Origin: Pascua guehoae
Lineage: Eukaryota > Basidiomycota > Tremellomycetes > Trichosporonales > Trichosporonaceae
Assembly: GCA_001600415.1 (NCBI GenBank)
Contig: BCJX01000001.1
Location: 1,766,562 to 1,830,561 of the forward strand
Direction: 5' to 3'
Length of the DNA stretch: 64,000 nt
This document shows positions 21,348 to 32,126 of the stretch, piece by piece. Below the pieces are notes generated by a model. It saw only the letters and a program-made list of their open reading frames with translations. It did not search any database and had not been told where the DNA came from. Numbering within the stretch: the stretch's first letter is position 1; every line of letters starts with the position of its first letter. The translations under genes and the position numbers were made by a program.

Positions 21348-24300
21348 CTAGTCGTCGTCGATCTGCTGGGCGCGTTTCCTGAGCGCGGCGGCAAGGTCGA
21401 GCTGGCCGCCAATGCCAGCGGGCTTCTGCACGCGCCCGGGGCCGCCGCCGCCGCTCGCTGCGGGTGGCCGGGACGCGGCGGGGATGGGAGGACGGCCTCC
21501 TGCAGCCGCGCCACCAAAGGCGGGCTTGGCTCCCGGCTTGGGTGGGATGTTCGGCTTGGCCTTGATGGTGGGCGGGACGCGGCCTGCGGCCGAGCCCGGG
21601 CGCGACGTGTTGGGCGTCGATCCGGGCGAGGATCGGTTGCTGCCTGCATTGTTGCCACGGCCGTTCAGTGCGGCCGACGCAGCGGCGGCCGCACCCGCAC
21701 GGATCGCACTCGCAGAGTTGTCGCTTGCGGCGGGGGGAGGCGGGACGGCGCGGTGCTTTGGTGCTGGCGGCGGCGGAGGAGGCGCGGCAGGCTGCTCGAT
21801 GAGCTTGAGATAGTTGCTGGGGGCCCAGCCTTCGGCACCATTCTTGACCACCATCCACCACCCGTTGTCGTCCTTTTCCTTGACCTCGACCTCGTCGCCC
21901 TTTGTGAGCGACATTTCGCCCTCCTGGCCCTGGAACGCGTACAGCGCGCGGTACAGTTCCTTGGGCGGTCCCCGGGCCGGTGGCGCTGGTGGGGGCGGAG
22001 GAGGAGGGGGCGGGACGCCACGGCCTCCACCAAACGTGGCCTTGGCTGCTGGGGCTGCAACCGCTGCTGGTGCCTTGGCAGCCACAGGCGCAGCGGCAGG
22101 CATGTTTCCAAGCGTTGCTGGTGCTGAAGGCTTGGTCGCACCAGGCAGAGCGCGCGCCTGTGGCCGATTCTGCGAGCGGCCAGCCATAGCCGCTGGCGCA
22201 GCCTTTGCTGCCTTCTTCACCTTTGGCTTGCGCGGTGGCTGAGGGCTTGATACGCTGTTGGGTGGCTCACCGGGGCCAACGGTAATTGCGTGGCTCTTGT
22301 ATACGCCATCGCCAATGCCGCCTCCCTTGACAGCCTTGATCGTCGCCTTCTTGTCCTTCTTCTTGTTGTATTCAATCGTCGGGCCAACGTTGACGCCAAT
22401 GTTGCCGCCAACCTCTGTAAGAATGACGCACGTCAACTCGGTCTTGAACGGACACGACATGACCGGGTCGCCCTCCTCGCAAGGGTTAACGTTGAGAACG
22501 ATAAAGTCGTCTCGGAGGTTGGTCATTGAGATGGCGCGAATCGTGACCAGAGGAATCTTGCGTTCCAGCATAGTGTTGACACGCCCATCCTTTGCCGCCG
22601 ACACGATAATGTAGAACGCCTTGTCGGTGCAAATCAGGAAACGTGGGCTAAGCTTGGACGAACGACCGAGCTTGGACACGAGCAGCTCGCCTCGAGCGCT
22701 GAATGAGACTTGCTCGTTGCCCGAGATGCCGGCCGCGTTCCGAAGCAGCTCGCCCTGCGGAGAGCGGCCCGCGACGTCGAGGTAGTCGCCCATAAACTTG
22801 CGCATGCCGAGCAGACTGAAACGCCGGCGCTCCTTGCGGCCGGCCAAGACCTGGTGGCCATAGTCGCGCTTGGCGGCATAGACCAGGTTGTCCTTCTGGC
22901 CGCGCCAGAAGCGCTGAATCTTGGTCGCCGCCTCAATCTTGCGGCGCACGTATGCGCGCCATGCACGCTGAATACGGCTCGCCATCGTGTGCCAGTAGCG
23001 GTCGCGCTCGCCTTCGAGGTAGAAGAGTGTCTCTGGGTTCTTGATAAACGCCTTTGTGACACCCATCTGCCATTCGTCCTTTGAAATCTTGGCGTCGGTC
23101 AGGATACGCTCACAACCCGACTTTGCGTCGCCGGCCCAGATATAGTCACCGGCGTACGATGTCGAGGGCGAAAGGAGGTAGAAGCTAATGTTAGTAGTGT
23201 GGCCAAGGGTGGTGACACGCACCGCTCCACCATCTTCTGGAAGTCTGCACGGTATGCGAAACCCGCACGACGGACGCGGATGTTCTCCTGGAGACCGAGG
23301 TATTTGATCTGGTGGAGAATAGCCTTGTCGTCATATTCGGTCGCCGAGCGGTTCTGGTTCGGCTTGATTGTGCGGATGTAGTGGGGCTGGCACTGCATGA
23401 GGTTGGTCACGAGCTCGTTGGCCGACAGCTTGATCTTGTCACCGGCAGTGGGAGGACGCTTCTTGGACGAGTGGTCTACCTTGTCTGGGAAAATGGTCTG
23501 CAGGAAGGGGTCCTTGGAGCGCTCTACGAGTTCTAGAATGTCCTTGCTCAGCTGGTCCTTGTTCTTGTCCGTCATGCCGGCGACGTTGTACAGCACGTCT
23601 CCAGCGTAGTGCTTGATCAGGAACTTGTTGCCACGAGACTCAAAGTTCGGGTTGGCCGAAAGCATATTTGAGCGCTGAACAAACGAATTGTCAGCGGCCG
23701 CAGGGTCCGCATGCGCCGTCGCCGTCGCATCGTTGAGCGTCGCAAAGATACCCGCTGGCCGCCGGCCCTCGATAAGGTCGCACACGACAGCATTGTCGAA
23801 GACTGGCACGTGAGCAACAAGCTGTGGGTTCAGTACCTACACTTGATGGGCGTCCACTTGATCTGCTCGCGGACATACTCCTCCTGCTCAGCCTTGAGCG
23901 TCAACTCGATAAAGATCTGCTGGAGCTTCTCGTTGACGTAGTTGATGCAAAGCTGCTCAAAGCTGTTGTCCTGGAAGATTTCGAACCCGCTGTCGGGTTA
24001 GCTGCGAACACAAAGGCGGAACCCACTAGATGTCGAGGACGCCAATGACAAAGGAGTGCTGAGTTTGCGGCTTCATGGAAACGTTGACTCGACCGACAAT
24101 CCACTCGAAGAGGTTGTTGTACAACGCCTTGGAGAGCGCGTCACGTCCGGACTGCGCTTGAGGTACGTTGAGTGGCACCTCATAGATGGAGCCTGTCGTG
24201 TGAGAGGAGCCGCACCATACGTGAGGTTGACTCACCCCTGCGTCCACCACGCTGTGTCTCCATGATACGCGAGAGAAGCACCTTCTGCACCGCGGCCGAG

Positions 24301-25847
24301 TCTGTGTTCATGAGGTAGGCGACAAAATCGCAGACGCCGGGGTCGACAATGGCCGCGTTGCCGTCGTCTCCCTCCGCAAACTCGACATTTCCTAGCCAGA
24401 GGATAGTCGCCAGCACGCGGAAGATGGAACTTTGCTCGTCTGGCGTGAGACCGATAACGTTCATCGCACGCTGTGGCCGTGAGCTCCCGCCATCGATCTT
24501 GTAAGGTGTACACTCACCTGAGTCTCCTTGAAATCTGCCTCGTCATTGATACTGGCAACGTCGAGACATCCGCTCCGGCTCGTATATGCGTACGCCTCTG
24601 GGCCTTGAAGACCAAACTCCTCTGCGTGGTGAGCACTGCAAAGAGAGGGCCAAGCATCACTTACCCTTCTGCTGCGGGCTCGCGCCCTTTGTAAACTGGT
24701 AAAAGATGTGGAAGTCGCGCTCGTTCTTGATCTGGCCAACGACACGATTCTGGGCTCGTCAGCTGCCTGTGAGGGGCATTCAACCCACCTTTTCCAAGAG
24801 ATAGTTTGTGATCTGGGCTCCGACCGGTTGCCCGAGGCTGTCAAACATGATCTCGAGGTATTTTCCGTGACGCGACGAGTTGTCGTTACGCAGTGTCTTT
24901 GCACAACCAAAACTTTCCAAGAGGGGGTTGGTCGCGAGGACCATCTCCTTGATGCTCTCGATACCACTACCTGCCTCGCCACCACTGACGGCAGCAATGT
25001 ACTGCATGATGCGCTTTGCGGCTTCAGTCTTGCCCGCACCCGACTCGCCCGAGATGATGACACATTGGTTCTCCTTCTCGGTCGTCATGCGGTAGTAGGC
25101 ACTCTCTGCAATGGCAAAGACGTGCGGAGGAACCTCGAGACGGTTCTTGCCGCGGTATGACTGCAGTGTTGCGTCGGTGTAGATGCCAAGGTCTGGGCGG
25201 GGTTAGCATCTCACTGCCGTTGTTGTTGTGGGGGCCCGGCATGGCATGTGGCGCGTGCCCAACGATCGGTCACAAGACGCACCTCGGAATGGGTTAACCG
25301 AGATGAGGACATGGGCAATGTATGTCTGAGTGGGTTAGCTCTACGCGAGTTGGGCCACCCACGTAGATCTCCTGGTTGAAGAAGCGCGCCTTGAGGTTCT
25401 CGTTGATGGCCTCGTTGGTGATTGTGCTCAAGAGGGTCATGTCCTGCACACCGGCCTGCTTCTTCTTCTGGAAGCCCTCTGACCAGTCGGCCTTGTGTGG
25501 TCAGCGGTCTGCTGTGTGTGCGTCCTCGTTTACGGCGTGCGGCTGTGCCCCTGTGCGAGGTGTAGCACGTAGCACCGAGGAGAGCTTGTGCTCGATCGCT
25601 CATTATTGTCAATGTTGAGCTCACCTTGGCCACCTTTGCTGGTTTCGAGACACCATGGCTCGACAGCAGTCCGCCGACCTTCTTGCCCCTCTTTCCTGGC
25701 GCCTGTACGTCAGTTCTGATAAGGAGGAGCACCAGTTGGGTTTGGAGGTCGTGGTTGTATGCCATGCAGCGGGCATGAGGGTTGGATGGGCCGCCATCTC
25801 AAACAAAAGGATGGGGTGGATGGGAGCCAGGGGCGGATACGGACCAT
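21348..25847 (-). CDS. MYO1: class I myosin (motor, IQ, TH1, SH3)
   Basis: Eleven coding exons on the minus strand: 25702-25625, 25491-25363, 25325-25283, 25192-24789, 24749-24665, 24621-24518, 24470-24236, 24192-24027, 23989-23841, 23802-23223 and 23184-21348. They encode about 1,270 residues. The motor has P-loop [12 protein letters not shown] near residue 132 and a relay region [20 protein letters not shown]. The TEDS-site serine (Ser362, RRGSIYEVP) is the PAK phosphorylation site of fungal myosin I. Then follow IQ motifs, a TH1 lipid-binding domain, a Pro-rich stretch and an SH3 domain ([14 protein letters not shown]). The tail ends [15 protein letters not shown]. It drives actin assembly at endocytic patches. 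The start is uncertain. The best fit is a first exon of just ATG (25847-25845) with a weak GTCCGT donor; an in-frame ATG at 25765 is the alternative. Confidence 0.92.
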
Positions 25848-26580
25848 GGTGGATGGGCTCTCGGAGAGTAGCGAGAGGCAGGGAGATGGATGAACGAGGG
25901 TGTGGAGTGGAGAGTTGTGTAGAGTTTTGTTGTGAGTTGACGAGATGAAACGCGTCGAGATGGATGGAGATGGACTAGTTTGCTGTGCTGTGTGCTGTAG
26001 GGTTGTCGTAGTCGCAAGTTGGGATTGCACCCCGCCAACGAGGAAGGTCGTCGTTTGCCAGTCTGTCTGTCTGCCAGCAACCGTGGGCGAGCGGGCAAGC
26101 AAGCAAGGGAAGGTGACCCAAACCCCAGATACGGCATGCCATGGCAGGGTAACGGGGGGAAGGCGAGGGGGGGTCGGGGGTGGGTGCCACCCAGCCAAGG
26201 CTGCAAGCAAGGTCGTCATCGCAGCAACGCCACGCCCGCCACGCTCACATCGCACAGCCTGGCCCACAATTGCGAATAAAGGGCGGGGAGAAGGGGCGGA
26301 AGCAAATCCACCACGTGGTCGTGACTGTCTGTGCAGGCAGACCCCAGCATAGCCGCGGGCCGCGTTGATCACGGACCGCAAACGAGGTACCAGTGCACTC
26401 ATTCTACCCACTACAGTACAGTACAACAGCAGCCTCTCTACCGTATATACCGGCTAGAGCGCGAGAGCCCATACAATGACCATGTTGATCAAGCCATCCT
26501 CGGCCGCATCGGCTCGCCATCACTCTCCCCATCCATCCCTCAACCCAGGTCCACAGGCCAGAAGACTCGCCACTCCTGCA
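25848..26580. other. divergent promoter region between MYO1 and CAF1
   Basis: No gene is supported. A TATATA sits at about 26450-26456, some 125 bp upstream of the CAF1 ATG at 26581, and favours that ATG over the in-frame ATG at 26476. Confidence 0.45.
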
Positions 26581-28032
26581 ATGTCGTTACCAAGGCCCCA
26601 AAGCGACTATGGCATCCACGAGGTGAGTAGCCACCCCCCACCCATGGTGCTCTGGGCGATTTGCTCGACGTGTACAATAGCGCAAACGCTGACAACAAAA
26701 AGGTCTGGGCAGACAATCTCGAATCCGAGTTTGCCGCCCTCCGCGCCGCCATTGATCAGTACCCCTATGTCTCGATGGTGAGAATACCTTGCTGCGTGGC
26801 AACCGCGGCATCCACCAAGCCCGCATCTCCGCATCGCGCTCCCTCTGGGGGCTGCCAGTCGCGGATGCTCCTCACACGCCACGCGGCACGCCACACACAA
26901 GTCCGCAGACTGACAATGTGCAGGACACCGAGTTCCCAGGGATTGTCGCGCGCCCGCTGGGCAACTTCAAGACGAGCATCGACTACCACTACCAGACGAT
27001 GCGGTGTAACGTCGACATGCTCAAGATTATCCAGCTGGGCATCACGCTGTCGGACGAAGAGGGCAACTCGCCAGAGGGAATGACCTGGCAGTTCAACTTT
27101 CAGTTCAACTTGTCGTGCGTGTGCTGGCTCCTTCCTCCCGTGCTCCCTTTTACGCGTCCTTGTGAACATCACCCACTGACACTCCACAGCGAGGACATGT
27201 ACGCGCCCGACTCGATCGACCTGTTGAAACACTCTGGCATCGACTTTAAGCGCAACGAAGAAGAGGGCATCGATGTCGAGTACTTTGGCGAGCTGCTCGT
27301 GACGTCGGGTCTCGTCCTGTTTCCCAACGTCAAGTGGGTCTCGTTCCACTCTGGCTACGACTTTGGATACCTCGTCCGCATCCTCACGTGCGAGCCCTTG
27401 CCCGCGACCGAGGAGGACTTTTTCCGCCTCCTCTACATCTGGTTCCCCCGCTTCTACGACATCAAGTATATCGTCCGCTCCGTCAAGACGCTCCGCGGAG
27501 GACTGCAGGAGATTGCAGAGAGCCTCGGTGTGAGTACGCGCATTTGTGATGGGACGGCGGGCGGTTGAGATGAGACGGCGGGCGCGTGGCGGAGGTGTTG
27601 GGAGAGAACGCGCATTGTGTCGCAGCGTGTGGATCGTGACAGCGGTCCTTTCGTCGACGTAAGGAGAGGATCGCGCCGAGTATCGATGTCGGCATCGAGA
27701 GCTGTCCCCGTCTTTGGTCGGCTCCCAGTCCCAAGTCCCGCACCTCGTTGCGCCTCCGTCTGCTTCCCCCGGCACCACGCTAACACACCCAGGTTCAACG
27801 CATCGGCCCACAACACCAAGCCGGCTCCGACTCGCTCCTGACCGCCGCCGTCTTTTTCAGGATATGTGCAACCTACTTTGACAACAACCTCGACGACGGC
27901 TACTACAGCAACGTGCTGTATGGCTTTTCGACCAGCCGCCAAAAGCCCGGCGAGGCCGGAAAGCCCCCCTCGCCGACGCCGACGGCTGCCACCGCCGCGG
28001 CGCAGCTCTTAAGCGGCGAAAAGCCGTACTAG
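26581..28032 (+). CDS. CAF1: CCR4-NOT deadenylase subunit CAF1/POP2
   Basis: Five exons (26581-26622, 26703-26777, 26924-27114, 27190-27529, 27793-28032) give 295 residues. The DEDD exonuclease signature is complete: Asp40 and Glu42 in SMDTEFPGIV, then Asp160 in FHSGYDFGYLVR, and a later Asp in IRATYF-type context. Landmarks are YHYQTMRCNVDMLKIIQLG, SEDMYAPDSIDLLKHSGIDF and GVQRIGPQHQAGSDSLLTAA, all strongly diagnostic. The protein shortens mRNA poly(A) tails within CCR4-NOT in the cytoplasm. An in-frame ATG at 26476 would add 35 low-complexity residues, but the TATA box lies only about 20 bp before it, so I chose 26581. The C-terminus after the nuclease is a short Pro/Ala/Thr-rich tail. It converges on VPS53. 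Confidence 0.94.
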
Positions 28033-28423
28033 ACGCGCAGTGTCGGACGTGCCGCAGTCGATGTCGTCGCGTCTGGGGTTGGGGCTGTCGATCGCCGCTG
28101 GCGACACACCCAACTCTCCTGACTTCACCTGTCTGCCGCGCTCGATGGCGCTACTAGAAAGCCAGCCCGCCTGCCCAGCAGGGTGTATTCCCCGTACGCA
28201 TGCGTACGCTTGTACAGTACATACCCCCACCTTCCATACCACGCAGCATACGTGGCGCGGCCTCCTCGCGCCATCCTACATGCACACCTGACGAAAAGCC
28301 AGACCAGAGTGTGGGTCTGTGGTTGCGTTGCATAAGATGTCTATAGGTAGTGGGCGTCGTCCACAATGTCTCCACTCTCTCCACTCTCTACTTTGACTGC
28401 CCGCACACCCCCGCGGGGTCGCG
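28033..28423. other. convergent intergenic region between CAF1 and VPS53
   Basis: Contains the two 3' untranslated ends. No other feature is visible. Confidence 0.5.
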
Positions 28424-31400
28424 TTAAAACTCCCTCGTATCCCTCCTGGTCGCAAAGACATTGACAAAGCGTCGAATCTCGCCAAACGCCTTTGGCGTAT
28501 CTGACCGCCCGGGCTCGGGGGTATGGGCGTCCGAGCTGGTGCGTGAAAAGAGTGTGGGCATGTGGGTCTGTCCCAAGCTCGGCGAAAAGCCGGGCGAGAG
28601 GGCGGTGCGCGACTCGGTGGTGGCTCCCGGGTCCATGTCGAGGCTAGTGAGGAAGGACGTGTCGGACAAGTCGTCCTTTGCCGACGTGACGGACAGGAAA
28701 ATGTCGACGAGCTTTTGCTGGTCGGCGCGGGCTGTGCCCTTGAGATCGAGGATCTGTGTGTCAGTTACCGGGGGGAAAACGAGCTGGGCTCGAGGTCAAG
28801 ATGCACCTGACGGGGCTCCTGGACGGACTCACCTTTTGGAAGTTTGTAAACGACCGGTCGCCAATGAGGAGGCAGTAGTTCTGCACAAAGCCCTCGGGCG
28901 GGTCGTCTGGTGCGAGAATGACCTTGAGCATGGTCTCGAGCTGGCCCGTGTTCTTTGTCACGTATTTCGTATAGGCATTTGCAGAGTTTTCCGGGTGTGG
29001 TTCGGGCAAGTCGAGGAGACACGCCTTGACTGCCTGGACGTCGAGGAGGATTTGCTCTGCGCCGATTTTTTTCAGTGGGCGGCTCTTGACGACCGCCTGG
29101 GTGAAGCGCGCAATCACGAGGCCTACGGCCTTGTCGGCAAAGTTGCGAATATACTTTTTCGACTCGATGTGCGTGCGCACACACTCGGCGACCTCTTTGA
29201 TGCTCCCGACCAGGTCGACAATGTAGGCTGAGCGGCCCGAGACGTTTTCGAGGTCGCGCCACGGCGTCTTGAGGATGGCTGCAAAGGCAGGGTCGCACGC
29301 GGACTCGAGCTCGCGCAGGATGGTCATGATGCATGTCGACATGGCAGACGTAAACGCATCGCGTTCGGCCTGGAACGAAATACTGTCCCGCAGGCTCTCG
29401 TTGACCTTGTCCTTGAGCCGCTCCTCGAGTTGGTTCGACGTGTTGAGGCAGTACTCTGCCGTGTTGAGCACCATGCACGCTGTCTTGACATCCTGCAGGT
29501 TTCCTCGACCCTCCTGCGACCGCCGCACAGGGTCCACCTTTTTCATCCCCGCCAACAGCACGTCGTCTGGGCGTCAGCAACGTGGGCAAGCATAGGTGCC
29601 CAGATACTCACCACAGTACACCTTGAGCCACTTGCAAAACACCTTTGCGAGACGGACCATCGGCTCGCCCTTTGTATACTTGCTGCACTGCTCGAGCGTC
29701 TGGCTGTAAAGGTAGAAGAGCTCTGTCGACGAGGGGAGAACCGTAGGCCCGGCATTCTCAGACTCTTGCAGCACACCCTCGAGCGAGCTCCGTGACCGCG
29801 CACCGCGGTACTGCGCAAGGGTATCTGCAATGGCCTTGTCCTGCGCGTCGATGTAGACGCCAAAGTGGGCATCAAAGATGGACGAAATGGTCCACTTTGC
29901 GCTAGCGCCACTCAGCGACGGCGTCGAAGGTGTCACGGGTGCTGCTCCAGCCGCGCCCGCAGTCACATCCTCAAACGGCATGTTGAAGCGGCGCGAAAAG
30001 GCAGACTCAAAGTCTTGCGTCGCTTGCAGCGCGTCCAGGAGCACATTGACATTCGGCACGCCGCGCCCCAGCACGTTGGCGAGATCGACCCGCGTCTGTT
30101 CGGCAAAGCCCGCAACCAGCAGACGCGTCACCTCCCACGATTTGGGGAAGAGCGCCGCATGCTCCTCGTCGTGGTGCTTCAGCACTCGCCGGAACCACGC
30201 GTATCGCCGAGGTACATTGTCCAGCTGGCCCGCCTCGTCGGTGCTCCGGAAGATGCGGCGATACTCGGCCAGCTGGAGCTGCAGGTACCGCTCGACAATG
30301 TGCTTGCGGTAGTCTCCGCCCAGCACGTCAATGACCAGACACGACTCGGTCACTATACGCAGGTCCGGAGGGTGATTTGGGTCATTCTTGAAACTGGCGC
30401 GTTAGGGGGCGGGAATTTACACGCATATGCCACTCACAATGCCTCCATCTCGCCGTTCACCTTCTCCTGCACGGCCTTGCGGTCGTTCTCTGCCGCTTTG
30501 AAGATGGCAGCGACCTCGCCAATCGTCGCCAACGACCGCAACGGTTCCAAAAGTTGCATCACAGCCGCCAGAGAGCTCGCCATCGCCTTGTACTTTTGGG
30601 TCGGGACGAGCTCGTGCAGCTGCTGTTGTGCTTGTTCTGGAGGTCAGCGGTGCCGTACGTTAGAATAATGCTCGGCAAGCAACGCATGGAGGGCAACCAA
30701 GAGCAGGTACCCGACAACAACGTCGAGGCACCCCAAGCACTTGCCGCCATGGTATTTCCCCCACACTCCCAGCAACATGGCAACACCCACTCAACATGCC
30801 CCATCGCTCAATCGTCTGCATCGTCCGCGTGAGGTTGCGCTTGGCGACGTCAAGGCGCTGGATATCGCTCGTGATCGCCTTGACGATCGCCTCGGCCTCG
30901 GCTGCCTTTTCTCGGATCGCATTAATCTGCTGCATGAGGTGCTGATGTTAGCTGTGGTCCGACATGCACGGAGACTAGAAAGGGTATTCGTAGCGTGTGC
31001 CGGGAACAACAATGGCTAAGTACACGACGGGATGGGGGGACGGCCGACGCGCTGCCAGCGGAGGACGACCCGAGCTGGAACGCAGTCCCCAGGCTCTCCA
31101 ATCGAGCAAGCAAGCACCAACGAGACAAAGGCGTGGCCATATCCGCGCTTGCCAGACATCTCCAGAACACCGCCCGTCATCCAACTCCCGCCCACACCGA
31201 CACTCCCACTCCGGTCCTCTCGCTACCCTCCCCTGGTGTGCTGCACAAGAAACGGCTCCAACTCACCCCAATCTGCTTCTGGATATGTCCCATCCGCGCC
31301 GGGTCCTGATCCCGCCTCAGCTCGCCCTTGAGGCGCGCAATCTCCTCGCGCACATCGAGAATCTCGAGCTCGAGGCGCGCGTGGATCTGCTGGTGCCGCT

Positions 31401-31650
31401 GGAGCGTCGATGCTGGGTGTGAGTATAGGTGTACGCCAACGTCAATGTACAAGGCCATGGTCGTATGTAAGAGTAGCGGGCAGTTGCGTGTTTGGGAAGT
31501 TGCGGTCCCAGAGACCAGACAAGCGCCAGATAATGAGACCAGGCGGTATAGACCCCAGCCATGGGTGCACGCAAGATGCCCATTGTAGCACTCACAATCG
31601 GCAAAGTCGCGTCGGAGCCGTGCAATCGCGGCGGCGCGGGGGTCCGTCAT
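28424..31650 (-). CDS. VPS53: GARP complex subunit VPS53
   Basis: Seven exons on the minus strand: 31650-31596, 31412-31267, 30941-30791, 30636-30438, 30393-29612, 29566-28833 and 28753-28424, encoding 798 residues. The Vps53 N-domain is recognisable from the coiled coil (LMQQINAIREKAAEAE) through VPTQKYKAMASSLAAV, then RRYAWFRRVLKHHDEEHAALF and SWEVTRLLVAGF. The C-terminal part includes LNTAEYCLNTSNQLEERLKD. VPS53 belongs to the GARP tether that captures endosome-derived vesicles at the trans-Golgi. Two introns are long for this locus (325 nt and 154-183 nt). The N-terminus looks short: the conserved segment normally found about 40 residues before the first coiled coil is absent, and I see no upstream exon for it. 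The promoter has a TCACGTGA at 31861-31868. Confidence 0.9.
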
Positions 31651-32126
31651 CGTAGATGAACGTGGAGTGGCGAAGAGGTCGGGACGATAATGGCAGAGAC
31701 GCGACGACACGATCAGGTTGGCAGTCCGTTACGCCGTGTCGCAACACGTCGGACGGCGAGCACGGCCACAACCAGCTACGTAAACGCACACAGCCAGGGG
31801 TACAACGGGGACTGGGGTATTTGGTTCCGCGAATGCGTCAGGGTGCCGACTTGAGTTTGGTCACGTGATTCAGGTGTGGGTCAGAGGCGTGCCTTGAGAA
31901 TGTTGACAATGGTTGCAGAAAGGAGAGACACGAGCTGTTGTGGGTGCTTGCTGCATGCTGTATGGAACAAAATGTACACTACTGCCGCTACAGACTGCCA
32001 ATACCTACTCCGAATACGAGTCCTTCGCCGAGCTGTACTCGGTGTGCTAGTCCTACCTCCACTGCGAGTTCTTCTGCGTACAGACTGCCTCAATATCCAC
32101 TCCCCAGTCTACTGCTGGTCAACACC
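31651..32126. other. intergenic region, VPS53 promoter
   Basis: TCACGTGA at 31861-31868 lies 211 bp upstream of the VPS53 ATG. A minus-strand open frame at 31881-32093 has a hydrophobic end (SVAAVVYILFHTACS) but nothing else speaks for it. Otherwise nothing is visible. Confidence 0.4.

Noticed and set aside
26476..26580. 35-residue N-terminal extension of CAF1 from an upstream in-frame ATG
   Set aside because: The TATA box is only about 20 bp upstream of that ATG, the residues are low-complexity, and known CAF1 proteins start close to the second ATG.
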